Below, in pieces: positions 14,760-23,594 of a DNA stretch of 64,000 bases (positions within the stretch are counted from its first letter, which is position 1; each line of letters begins with the position of its first letter). The notes under the pieces are model-generated. The model did not search any database and was not told the origin of the DNA. It saw nothing but the letters and a program-made list of their open reading frames with translations. This DNA is from Dysgonomonas sp. Marseille-P4677. GTDB taxonomy: Bacteria; Bacteroidota; Bacteroidia; Bacteroidales; Dysgonomonadaceae. Made by a program: the position numbers and the translations under genes. The stretch lies in assembly GCF_016652235.1 (NCBI RefSeq), contig NZ_JAEPKU010000003.1:54866-118865 (forward strand), written 5' to 3'.

Positions 14760-16505
14760 ATGGATAACTATATAGTTTCGGCACGTAAGTATCGCCCTGC
14801 GACCTTCAATTCGGTTGTAGGACAAAGATCATTAACTACAACTCTAAAAAATGCAATTGCATCGGGAAAGCTTGCCCATGCTTACTTATTTTGTGGTCCT
14901 AGAGGAGTAGGGAAAACCACTTGTGCACGTATTTTTGCTAAAACTATAAACTGTCTTTCTCCTGCAACTGATGGTGAAGCTTGTAATCAGTGCGAATCAT
15001 GTGTGGCCTTCAACGAGCAACGGTCATTCAATATACATGAACTCGATGCCGCTTCTAACAATTCGGTAGATGATATTCGCTCTCTGATAGAGCAAGTTCG
15101 AATACCACCTCAAATCGGGAAATACAAAGTATATATCATAGATGAGGTACATATGCTGTCACAAGCAGCATTCAATGCATTCCTAAAAACATTGGAAGAA
15201 CCACCTCATCACGCGATCTTTGTTTTAGCTACAACCGAGAAACATAAGATTTTGCCAACAATCCTTTCTCGTTGTCAAATATATGACTTCAGCCGTATCA
15301 CAATAAAAGACACTGTAGAACATTTACAATATGTAGCTTCGCAGGAAAACGTTACAACTGAACCCGAAGCCCTTAATGTATTAGCACAAAAAGCTGATGG
15401 AGGGATGCGAGATGCATTATCCATCTTTGATCAAGTGGTAAGCTTTACAGGTGGAAATGTCACATACAAAGCTGTAATAGAAAATCTCAATGTTCTCGAC
15501 TACGAGTATTATTTCAGACTGACAGATTGCATTCTAGCAAATAATGTTCCTGAAGGACTGCTTATTTTGAACGAAATATTGAGTAAAGGATTTGACGGAA
15601 ACAATATTATCACCGGAATAGCTTCTCATTTTAGAGATCTCCTATTATGTAAAGACCCCAAAACAGCCGAGCTCTTTGAAGTAGGGGCATCTATACGCGA
15701 AAGATATATAGAAACGGCTAAAAAGTGCAGTAATGAGTTCCTTTATAAAGCCATTGATACAGTCAACGAAAGCGATTTGAACTACAGACTTAGTCGAAAC
15801 AAACGACTGCTTTCCGATCTGACGATTATTAAACTCTGTCAACTATCTTCCCCTCAAGCAGGTTTGGAAGATCAAAAAAAAAAGCAGGTAATTGATCCGA
15901 TATTTTCTAAGCAAGAAGTAAAGCAAGCGCCAATATCGAATCCACAGCCAGCGCAAGCGCCATCTCCAGGAGGACGTCCGCCTGTAGCAGCAAAAACCAG
16001 CTCTGCAAGCCCGCCTTCTGCTATCAACACCACTAGCCAACCTAAACCTTCAATGCCCGGTGGATTGGGTGTATCCATTTCTGCTTTTGGGCAAAAGAAA
16101 GAACAAGTAGAGGAAAAAGCTACGGTTGATACAGTAGTGCTTAACGAAAGATTCTCGCCACTACAACTTATCAACGAATGGAAGGCCTATGCAGAAGGAT
16201 TAGTAGAAGAACACCATCTAAAAAACACGATGCTTAATTGCCTCCCCAATCTTATAGAAAATACGTTATTTGAAGTGGTAGTAAACAACCCTGTTCAAGA
16301 ACAACGTCTAATGGAATATACGATGGACATCCTCACTAGGTTAAGGGCACAGCTTCGTAATACAAATTTAAGAATGCAAATACGGATTAGTGAAGACAAT
16401 GAGAAAAAGCTGGCCTTTACTCCGTCTGAAAAATTCAATTTGATGATAGAAGAAAATGAAAGCCTACGAAAACTAAAAGATGAGTTTGGATTAGAACTAT
16501 CATAA
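14760..16505 (+). CDS. dnaX: DNA polymerase III subunit gamma/tau
   Basis: The 581-residue clamp-loader ATPase has Walker A GPRGVGKTT (about residue 45), a four-Cys zinc site (C near 64 to C-x2-C near 80), the DEVHML Walker B (about 128), a sensor-1 ATTEKHK, and an LSRC arginine-finger motif (about 172). A Pro/Ala/Ser-rich linker near 375-430 joins a tau-like C-terminal domain, shorter than in E. coli. It loads the beta clamp and couples the replisome. A strong stem-loop follows the stop. Confidence 0.97.
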   Translation: MDNYIVSARKYRPATFNSVVGQRSLTTTLKNAIASGKLAHAYLFCGPRGVGKTTCARIFAKTINCLSPATDGEACNQCESCVAFNEQRSFNIHELDAASNNSVDDIRSLIEQVRIPPQIGKYKVYIIDEVHMLSQAAFNAFLKTLEEPPHHAIFVLATTEKHKILPTILSRCQIYDFSRITIKDTVEHLQYVASQENVTTEPEALNVLAQKADGGMRDALSIFDQVVSFTGGNVTYKAVIENLNVLDYEYYFRLTDCILANNVPEGLLILNEILSKGFDGNNIITGIASHFRDLLLCKDPKTAELFEVGASIRERYIETAKKCSNEFLYKAIDTVNESDLNYRLSRNKRLLSDLTIIKLCQLSSPQAGLEDQKKKQVIDPIFSKQEVKQAPISNPQPAQAPSPGGRPPVAAKTSSASPPSAINTTSQPKPSMPGGLGVSISAFGQKKEQVEEKATVDTVVLNERFSPLQLINEWKAYAEGLVEEHHLKNTMLNCLPNLIENTLFEVVVNNPVQEQRLMEYTMDILTRLRAQLRNTNLRMQIRISEDNEKKLAFTPSEKFNLMIEENESLRKLKDEFGLELS

Positions 16506-16525
16506 AAGTAATATCTATATATTAC

Positions 16526-16565
16526 AAAAAGAGCCGAATGCTATAATTAGTATTCGGCTCTTTTT
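16526..16565. terminator. Bidirectional terminator between dnaX and the FISUMP gene
   Basis: AAAAAGAGCCGAAT (16526-16539) and ATTCGGCTCTTTTT (16552-16565) are perfect arms with a 12-base loop and flanking A/T runs on both sides, between convergent genes. Confidence 0.9.
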
Positions 16566-16579
16566 ACATATATTAGTTT

Positions 16580-18184
16580 CTACTCTTTTACACAACGCAC
16601 CTGAGCCCCCATAGCCTTTCCTCTCGATTGGTTGTTAAAATTTGTTGAACCAGGAGCCATGGAATCAGCTTGTTTCTGCATATACTCTGCTTTACCAGAC
16701 AAAGAAGAATCACCTGCATTTGCAGTCCAATAATAAACAAATCGCGCAGCTGCATTGCCCATGCATTGATAATAAAACTCTCCTCCCGGTACGGATATTT
16801 CTGAACCGGAGCCAACAGGGCCGCAAGGTTCTTCATAACTTCTATCACGTCGGAATCTGGCATAAGGATAAAAGCCCAACTCCCCTGCTCCAGATTTGTT
16901 TTGCAAGGTAAAACCTGTATCTCCAAAAACAACTTCGGATGGAACAGTCGCATCTCCCCAACCCCAACCATCATCGACGGCTTCATACAAAACCCATGGG
17001 GATTTACCCGCTGTGCTATAAGCCGGCATTTTCCACCCTTTAGGACAAGGATCGAAAGGTGATTTTGTACCATCCACTGCTCCCCATAAATTATTATCTC
17101 CCGAAGCACCTGATTCATCCGATGTCATCCAATCGAAAGGTGCACCAGTACTCGACAACGGACCGTAATAAAATGATGTCGGGTTTGAAATTGAGTTTGC
17201 TAAATTGTTCGCTACACTAGTTTGTTCATATTTAATACCTGTCCCCGAAGGACCTTCTGTCAATTGCGTATTATTTTGAGAATATATAGCTTTTGGTGCT
17301 TCCCCATTAAAGAAATTAGGTGCTGACACGAACGGATCTTTCCGCCCCCATTGATACATCAGTCCCATAGAGCTATCGTCTGTAGCCGATGTATTTAATG
17401 CACCCAGATTTCTATCCATAAATTCATAGCTAGCATATCCATTATTATGCGGATATGTAGTTCCATTCACTTTCGCATCAGGATCATAGTCTGTCACCCA
17501 TATATGCCATGACCAAATTATATTACCTCCTACGCGTACTGCAACCACAGCATTACCAGTATTATTACTAGCTGTAACTTTAATTTTCGAATATGCCCCC
17601 TGATCTCCTCCTACAAGTTCTATATTACTTATAAGGCTCTGCTTATCCTGCCAAAGCAACGATATGGATACCGGCGCTGTCTTATCCAAGTCGGGCAAAT
17701 CAGATCTTTGTTCACTAACCAAATAAGCCTTTGCTATAGGAATTTCTTCCGATACAGTACCCGGCTTAACAATATAGCAGTTTGGTGAGTTTAGTAAGCT
17801 AGGATCGATTGGAATGATTGGCTTAGCACATGGCTCAGGAAGTCTGATCCATTGGGCTCCATCCCATACATGCAATCCGGGACACAGACCTATATCAAGA
17901 CTATCAGTAAGATTATAAACTAACAGACCTACATGTTTTTCTTTGTCTGTTGAATTGGCTGAGGGTACACATGGGTCTAATAAATCAACAGCCTTAAGTT
18001 CTACCCGCGCAGATAGAAGACCTCTCTTGGCATTAACGCCAACATTATCATCTTCTTTTAAATCTAATAAGCTCCCTTTATTTGCAGGAAGATTAGAACC
18101 AATTGTAACTTGTGAGTGGGAGGGCAATACGAAAAGTGCCAAAAAAAAGTATAATAAGCTTATACTTATGAAATGTTGTTTCAT
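16580..18184 (-). CDS. Secreted FISUMP-type (Fibrobacter major paralogous domain) protein
   Basis: The 534-residue exported protein has a signal peptide ending near SHSQ (residue 25). An N-terminal module (QVTIGSNLPANKGSLLDLKE and a GLLVYNLT...HVWDGAQW block, to about 110) is shared with the protein at 25640. A beta-rich middle follows. From about residue 230 comes a long C-terminal domain of the FISUMP type, recognisable by PFDPCPKGWKMP, YWTANA and the terminal AQVRCVKE. Such proteins are thought to be cell-surface or structural in Bacteroidota and Fibrobacter; the function is unknown. Confidence 0.75.
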   Translation of the reverse strand: MKQHFISISLLYFFLALFVLPSHSQVTIGSNLPANKGSLLDLKEDDNVGVNAKRGLLSARVELKAVDLLDPCVPSANSTDKEKHVGLLVYNLTDSLDIGLCPGLHVWDGAQWIRLPEPCAKPIIPIDPSLLNSPNCYIVKPGTVSEEIPIAKAYLVSEQRSDLPDLDKTAPVSISLLWQDKQSLISNIELVGGDQGAYSKIKVTASNNTGNAVVAVRVGGNIIWSWHIWVTDYDPDAKVNGTTYPHNNGYASYEFMDRNLGALNTSATDDSSMGLMYQWGRKDPFVSAPNFFNGEAPKAIYSQNNTQLTEGPSGTGIKYEQTSVANNLANSISNPTSFYYGPLSSTGAPFDWMTSDESGASGDNNLWGAVDGTKSPFDPCPKGWKMPAYSTAGKSPWVLYEAVDDGWGWGDATVPSEVVFGDTGFTLQNKSGAGELGFYPYARFRRDRSYEEPCGPVGSGSEISVPGGEFYYQCMGNAAARFVYYWTANAGDSSLSGKAEYMQKQADSMAPGSTNFNNQSRGKAMGAQVRCVKE

Positions 18185-18229
18185 AGAGAATAGTTTGTAA
18201 ATGTTTTTGTCCTGTATCTAATGTTTATA

Positions 18230-18237
18230 CAAAGATA
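18230..18237 (-). promoter_or_regulatory. -7 promoter box of the FISUMP gene
   Basis: The minus strand reads TATCTTTG (plus CAAAGATA), about 45 bases before the start codon. A CAAA at 18250-18253 is too close to be the canonical -33 element. Confidence 0.4.
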
Positions 18238-18406
18238 GAATTATTTCTTCAAACAACACCTTCCAATCTCTTTTTAACAAATAAAAGGTTATCAATATAT
18301 TACAGCTCTTACAGGTCTAAAACTCTTCGAACATAGTAAGCAAAAGCCATACAAGAGAAATCATCTTTGTTAACTTTCATTTTTAGGATAAAAGTAAAAA
18401 TCCTAT

Positions 18407-18414
18407 TATCTTTG
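18407..18414 (+). promoter_or_regulatory. -7 promoter box upstream of purF
   Basis: TATCTTTG matches TAnnTTTG and lies 56 bases before the purF start. A -33 TTTG at canonical distance is not seen. Confidence 0.4.
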
Positions 18415-18470
18415 TTTTGTAAACTGAAAAGAATAGGTATTCTTAATAATTTCCAATAGGAGTTCTTTAT

Positions 18471-20366
18471 ATGACAGAACCTTTGAAGCATGAGTGTGGT
18501 ATCGTTATGATACGCTTATTGAAGCCACTGGATTACTATCAGAAAAAGTATGGAAGCTGGCAATACGGACTGAATAAATTATATTTATTAATGGAGAAGC
18601 AGCACAACCGTGGGCAAGAAGGTGCAGGGTTAGCTGTAGTAAAATTAGAATCACTTCCCGGCAATGAATTTATCTACAGAGAACGAGCCACAGGCTCAAG
18701 TGCTATTTCGGAAATATTCTCCAATATATATAAAAACTACGAAAGGGTTGACAAACAAAAATTAAATGATCCCATATATGCCAGTGAAGAACTTCCATTT
18801 GCAGGAGAGCTTTTTCTTGGACATTTGCGATATAGCACAACCGGAAAAGACGGCATATCTTATGTACACCCTTTCTTGAGACGAAGCAACTGGCGTTCAC
18901 GCAACCTCGCAATTGCAGGAAACTTCAATATGACGAATCTGGATGAGATCTTCAAACAATTAGTAGTGCAAGGACAACACCCACGCAATTATGCTGATAC
19001 TTTCGTTTTATTGGAATCGCTAGGGCATCATTTGGATAGGGAAATACAATATCAGTTTGATAAGTTTGGTAAAGACAGAAAAGTGAAAGGAGAGGAGTTG
19101 AACAACCTCATCGAGAAGAATCTCGATATACACTTCATGCTGAACAAAGCCAGTGAAAACTGGGATGGAGGATATACAATAGGAGGTCTAATCGGCTGTG
19201 GTGATGGATTTGTCTATAGAGATCCATGGGGTATTCGTCCGGCATTCTATTATCACGATGAAGAAATCGTAGTTGTTGCATCCGAACGACCTGTTATCCA
19301 AACTGCTTTAAATCTAAATGTAGAAGAGATTAAAGAGTTAAACCCAGGACAAGCTATTATAGTTAAAAAAGACGGATCAATTTTATTCTCTCAGATCCAA
19401 GAACCTAAAAATATATCGCCTTGTTCTTTCGAACGCATATATTTTTCACGCGGATCAGATGCCGATATATATAACGAACGAAAAGATCTTGGAAAACTGC
19501 TACTTCCGTCTATACTCAAGGCCATTGACTCGGATATACAGCACACTGTATTTTCTTTTATTCCAAATACCGCCGAAGTCGCTTTCTTCGGAATGTCTGA
19601 AGCTCTAAACAAGCACATGAACAATGTGAAATTAAAGAAAATAACAGATAAAGGAGTATCTATATCAGAAGAAGACCTGCAAAAGGTTTTATCAATGCGG
19701 GTGCGGACCGAAAAAGTAGTTATAAAAGACATAAAACTACGTACCTTCATAGCACAAGATGGACAGCGCAACGATTTAGCAGCCCACGTATATGACATTA
19801 CATACAACTCGGTTCGCCCTTACGAGGATAACCTTGTGGTAATAGATGATAGTATTGTTCGTGGTACGACACTTAAACAAAGCATAATAAAAATATTAGA
19901 TCGCTTACATCCGAAAAAAATAGTAATCGTATCCTCTTCACCACAAATACGTTATCCCGATTGTTATGGAATAGACATGTCTCGAATGAGTGAGTTCGCC
20001 GCATTCAGAGCTGCAATAGAGTTACTCAAAGAAAGGGGTATGCAATCGGTAATTGATGAAGTATACAAAAAATCGCTGGCTCAGAAAAACAAGCCAAAAG
20101 AAGAGATAGTTAATTATGTAAAGGAAATATACGCTCCTTTCAGCGATGAGGAAATTTCTTCTAAAATGGCTGAGATGCTCACTCCTCCGGGAACTAAAGC
20201 TAAAATTGAGATCGTTTTCCAAACCATAGAAAACTTACATAAAGCCACCCCGAATCATAAAGGCGACTGGTATTTCTCGGGAGACTATCCGACTCCTGGA
20301 GGCAATAGAATGGTAAATACAGCTTTCCTAAACTATATGGAAGGTATTGATAAAAGATCGTATTAG
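18471..20366 (+). CDS. purF: Amidophosphoribosyltransferase, long Bacteroidales form
   Basis: The enzyme transfers ammonia from glutamine to PRPP, the first committed purine step. The 631-residue protein has an N-terminal Ntn glutaminase domain whose catalytic Cys is C9 in HECGIV, implying removal of a short propeptide. QHNRGQEGAGL and an LGHLRYST segment follow. The C-terminal phosphoribosyltransferase domain has VVIDDSIVRGTT (about residue 462). It is some 120 residues longer than E. coli PurF, with insertions in the glutaminase domain and a C-terminal extension. The convergent guaA gene is also a purine gene. Confidence 0.88.
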   Translation: MTEPLKHECGIVMIRLLKPLDYYQKKYGSWQYGLNKLYLLMEKQHNRGQEGAGLAVVKLESLPGNEFIYRERATGSSAISEIFSNIYKNYERVDKQKLNDPIYASEELPFAGELFLGHLRYSTTGKDGISYVHPFLRRSNWRSRNLAIAGNFNMTNLDEIFKQLVVQGQHPRNYADTFVLLESLGHHLDREIQYQFDKFGKDRKVKGEELNNLIEKNLDIHFMLNKASENWDGGYTIGGLIGCGDGFVYRDPWGIRPAFYYHDEEIVVVASERPVIQTALNLNVEEIKELNPGQAIIVKKDGSILFSQIQEPKNISPCSFERIYFSRGSDADIYNERKDLGKLLLPSILKAIDSDIQHTVFSFIPNTAEVAFFGMSEALNKHMNNVKLKKITDKGVSISEEDLQKVLSMRVRTEKVVIKDIKLRTFIAQDGQRNDLAAHVYDITYNSVRPYEDNLVVIDDSIVRGTTLKQSIIKILDRLHPKKIVIVSSSPQIRYPDCYGIDMSRMSEFAAFRAAIELLKERGMQSVIDEVYKKSLAQKNKPKEEIVNYVKEIYAPFSDEEISSKMAEMLTPPGTKAKIEIVFQTIENLHKATPNHKGDWYFSGDYPTPGGNRMVNTAFLNYMEGIDKRSY

Positions 20367-20387
20367 GACAATACTTATATAAAGATA

Positions 20388-20424
20388 AAAAATAAGCTGT
20401 TCATGATGAACAGCTTATTTTTTT
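20388..20424. terminator. Bidirectional terminator between purF and guaA
   Basis: The 16-base arms AAAAATAAGCTGTTCA (20388-20403) and TGAACAGCTTATTTTT (20407-20422) surround a TGA loop, with T runs on both strands between convergent genes. Confidence 0.9.
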
Positions 20425-20443
20425 ATAATATAAATTCAATGAA

Positions 20444-21964
20444 TTACTCCCACTCTATCGTTGCAGGTGGTTTAGATGAAATGTCATAAACTACGCGATT
20501 TACACCTTTCACCTTATTGATAATTTCATTCGACACCTTAGCCAAAAATTCATATGGAAGATGCGCCCAATCAGCCGTCATTCCATCTACCGAAGTAACA
20601 GCACGTAAAGCTATAGTACTTTCGTAAGTACGCTCATCACCCATTACGCCTACCGATCGAATCGGTAATAATATTGCTCCCGCTTGCCACACTTTATCAT
20701 ACAAGTCGTGCTCTTTGAGCATACGTGTATAGATATCGTCAGCATTTTGTAATATTTCTACCTTTTCGGCAGTAATATCACCAAGAACACGAATACCAAG
20801 GCCCGGCCCTGGGAACGGGTGCCGCTTGATCAATGACTCTTTCATACCTAACTCTAACCCTACGCGTCTCACTTCATCTTTAAACAGCAAGCGCAAAGGT
20901 TCAACTAACTTCAAATGCATTTTTTCGGGTAATCCACCTACATTATGATGAGATTTTATTACATGACCTGTGATTGACAAGGATTCTATAATATCAGGAT
21001 AAATTGTACCCTGCCCAAGCCATTTTATATCCTTTAGTTTATGGGCTTCTTCATCAAATACATCAATGAAGCCTTTACCTATAATCTTCCTTTTTCCTTC
21101 TGGATCTGAGACACCTGCCAATTGCGTATAAAAACGCTCTTTTGCATTAACTCCTATAACATTAAGACCTAGATGCTCATAGTCAGACAGTACATTTTGA
21201 AATTCGTTTTTTCGCAGTAAACCGTGATCTACAAACACACAGGTAAGATTTTTGCCTATTGCCCTATTCAACAATACAGCAGTAACAGAAGAATCGACCC
21301 CACCGGAAAGAGCAAGAATAACTTTATCATCTCCTATCTCCTCCTTAAGCTCAGCTACTGTAGTATCTATAAATGACGCTGGCGACCAGTCACGTTTTAC
21401 TTTACATATATTTAAGAAGTTACTCAACAAGCGTGTTCCATCAGTTGTGTGATAAACTTCCGGATGAAATTGAACCGCCCAGGTAGGCTCTCCTTCTACT
21501 TTATACCCTCCTATAGCAACATCAGCTGTACTTGCGATTATCTCAAAACTATTTGGAAGATTAGTTATTGTATCCCCATGAGACATCCATACTTGCGAGC
21601 CGATAGCTATTCCATCAAATAGTGGCTCCCCTGCATTTACCTTTGCTAAATGCGCTCGTCCATATTCGCGAGAATCACTCTTTTCGACCTTACCTCCCGA
21701 TGAATATGCAATATACTGCGCACCATAGCATATACCCAATACAGGATACTTACCTCTTATCTGGCTAAGATCCGGCTTAAAAGCATCAGCATCATTTACC
21801 GAAAAAGGACTACCTGAAAGGATAACACCTTTTACAGATTCATCGCCATAAGGAAATTTATTGTAAGGAACTATTTCGCAGTAAGTATTTAACTCTCTCA
21901 CTCTGCGACCAATAAGTTGTGTGGTCTGTGACCCGAAGTCAAGGATAATGATTTTCTCTTGCAT
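20444..21964 (-). CDS. guaA: GMP synthase (glutamine-hydrolysing)
   Basis: GuaA converts XMP to GMP with glutamine and ATP. The 506-residue protein starts at the ATG giving [16 protein letters not shown]. An upstream TTG would add four residues and is less likely. The class I glutaminase domain has the nucleophile Cys in GICYGAQY and the FHPEVYHT His/Glu. The ATP-pyrophosphatase P-loop is LSGGVDSS (about residue 223), and the C-terminal dimerisation domain ends in [18 protein letters not shown] box on the minus strand (plus 22003-22010) is the likely promoter. Confidence 0.97.
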   Translation of the reverse strand: MQEKIIILDFGSQTTQLIGRRVRELNTYCEIVPYNKFPYGDESVKGVILSGSPFSVNDADAFKPDLSQIRGKYPVLGICYGAQYIAYSSGGKVEKSDSREYGRAHLAKVNAGEPLFDGIAIGSQVWMSHGDTITNLPNSFEIIASTADVAIGGYKVEGEPTWAVQFHPEVYHTTDGTRLLSNFLNICKVKRDWSPASFIDTTVAELKEEIGDDKVILALSGGVDSSVTAVLLNRAIGKNLTCVFVDHGLLRKNEFQNVLSDYEHLGLNVIGVNAKERFYTQLAGVSDPEGKRKIIGKGFIDVFDEEAHKLKDIKWLGQGTIYPDIIESLSITGHVIKSHHNVGGLPEKMHLKLVEPLRLLFKDEVRRVGLELGMKESLIKRHPFPGPGLGIRVLGDITAEKVEILQNADDIYTRMLKEHDLYDKVWQAGAILLPIRSVGVMGDERTYESTIALRAVTSVDGMTADWAHLPYEFLAKVSNEIINKVKGVNRVVYDISSKPPATIEWE

Positions 21965-22082
21965 ATTAAATAACAAGTAAGATTTTTATTTTTTAATGCG
22001 CACAAAGGTACGTCATTTTTTTGATATTTTGTTTATCGGATCAGTGCATTTAACACGAATTGAGCCACTCTTTTAGCTCTAA

Positions 22083-22114
22083 TTTGCATGCAGCCTCTAT
22101 TTACCTTATCTTTG
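22083..22114 (+). promoter_or_regulatory. Promoter of the PhnA/YjdM gene
   Basis: TTTG (22083-22086), a 20-base spacer and TATCTTTG (22107-22114) match the Bacteroidota -33/-7 consensus, 31 bases before the ATG. Confidence 0.8.
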
Positions 22115-22144
22115 TACATTTAACACTTAATAAATTAACAAAAA

Positions 22145-22477
22145 ATGGAAGGAACTCCGAATTGTCCTGTATGCAAAATGGCAAACACATACTTCGATGG
22201 CACATCATATGTATGCCCAGATTGTTTTCACGAATGGACAGGCGAAGCTAGTACAGAAACAGAAGATACTACACCTAAAGACAGTAATGGCGCTGAGCTA
22301 TTTGATGGTGATGCCGTAACTGTAATAAAAGATCTTAAAGTAAAGGGATCATCTATGGTGATCAAACGAGGTACTAAAGTAAAAAGTATCCGTCTAACTG
22401 AAGAACCAACAGAGGTAGACTGCAAGATAGATGGCTCCAGCATTGTTCTTAAAACTTGTTTCCTTAAGAAAGGTTGA
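22145..22477 (+). CDS. PhnA/YjdM-family zinc-ribbon protein
   Basis: The 110-residue protein has an N-terminal zinc ribbon with C-x2-C at residues 7-10 (CPVC) and a second CPDC near 27-30. A Ser/Thr/Glu linker leads to the PhnA domain with DGDAVTVIKDLKVKGSSMVIKRGT and the LKTCFLKK end. The family was named for phosphonate genes, but the YjdM protein has no proven enzymatic role. The gene stands alone between guaA (divergent) and the YycJ-like gene. Confidence 0.88.
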   Translation: MEGTPNCPVCKMANTYFDGTSYVCPDCFHEWTGEASTETEDTTPKDSNGAELFDGDAVTVIKDLKVKGSSMVIKRGTKVKSIRLTEEPTEVDCKIDGSSIVLKTCFLKKG

Positions 22478-22554
22478 AAAATCAGAACTAAAATACAAAT
22501 CAGGGTGTTCATAACTTTAACGTTTTGGACACCTTTTTTATTGAGTATACTCTT

Positions 22555-22562
22555 TACCTTTG
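22555..22562 (+). promoter_or_regulatory. -7 box immediately before the YycJ-like start
   Basis: TACCTTTG ends six bases before the ATG at 22569. If used, the mRNA would be leaderless or nearly so, and the in-frame TTG at 22560 could not be the start. The nearest TTTG (22524-22527) is 27 bases upstream, longer than usual. Confidence 0.35.
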
Positions 22563-22568
22563 TACATT

Positions 22569-23393
22569 ATGCAATACGATTTATTCACTCAGCGCAAATA
22601 TAAATTTTTCAGCTTTGGTAGTGGTAGCAGTGGGAACTGCTATTATTTAGGAACTAACGAACACGGTATTCTTATCGATGCCGGGATAGGCATACGAAAT
22701 ATACAAAAGGCTTTAAGAGAATACGGTATAGCTTTCGAAAAAATAAAGGCTGTACTTGTCACGCACGACCATGCCGACCATATAAAAACCGTAGGTTGCT
22801 TGGGAGACAAATATAATATACCTATTTATGCAACCGAAACAGTACATCAGGGTATTCAACGAAATAAAGGTGTACAAGCAAACTTATTTCAATCGAAAAG
22901 AGTTATAGAAAAAGAAATACTTTTTTCTATAAATGACTTTGAAATCACAGCATTCGATGTTCCACACGACAGTATTGAAAATGTAGGCTACCACATAAAA
23001 CTGGAAGATCAAACATTCGTTCTCATTACCGATATAGGTCGTATTACAGATAAGATTAGAGAGTACGCTTCCAAAGCAAACCATCTTGTCATTGAGGCAA
23101 ATTATGACGAATATATGTTGCAAGCCGGCAGATATCCTTATCACTTGAAAGAGCGTATCGCTAACGGTTCCGGACACTTAAGCAACCGTTTATCAGCTGA
23201 ATTTATTGCGAGCATATATAATGACAATTTGAAAAACATCTGGCTCTGTCACTTAAGTCAGGACAATAATCACCCTGAACTAGCATTTAAGACTGTTGAA
23301 CAAGCCTTACTTTCAAATGGTATAGATGTTGGTAAAAATGTTCGACTCGAAGCATTAAGCAGATATAAAGTTTCGGGGTTGAGAGAATTTTAA
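22569..23393 (+). CDS. MBL-fold metallo-hydrolase, YycJ/WalJ-like
   Basis: The 274-residue protein begins FFSFGSGSSGNCYYLG, typical of the YycJ branch of metallo-beta-lactamase hydrolases. The metal-binding THDHADH motif follows near residue 75, then FDVPHDSIENVGYHI and a LITDIGRITDKI segment with further ligands, and a C-terminal HLSQDNNHPELA. Relatives are thought to be nucleases affecting DNA repair or cell-wall regulation; the activity is not determined here. It is a single-gene unit. Confidence 0.88.
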   Translation: MQYDLFTQRKYKFFSFGSGSSGNCYYLGTNEHGILIDAGIGIRNIQKALREYGIAFEKIKAVLVTHDHADHIKTVGCLGDKYNIPIYATETVHQGIQRNKGVQANLFQSKRVIEKEILFSINDFEITAFDVPHDSIENVGYHIKLEDQTFVLITDIGRITDKIREYASKANHLVIEANYDEYMLQAGRYPYHLKERIANGSGHLSNRLSAEFIASIYNDNLKNIWLCHLSQDNNHPELAFKTVEQALLSNGIDVGKNVRLEALSRYKVSGLREF

Positions 23394-23594
23394 CTTTCAT
23401 TTCTCACCTTATTGCTAGATCGAGAAAAATTATTTCATGACAGATTGCGAGTCACTCAACTGGCATGGGCTAGTCTTAAATAAAGAAAACTAAATAGTTC
23501 ATTACTAATAAATAATTTGAAAGTATGTTTTTTTAGTATCTTTAATCCTTTAAAAGCATGCCTTAATTGTATAACCTTCTTACCCTTTATGCCC

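Noticed and set aside
23517..23594. N-terminal extension of the GH123-like protein from a TTG
   Set aside because: The lipoprotein signal peptide begins at the ATG at 23595; an extension would bury it.
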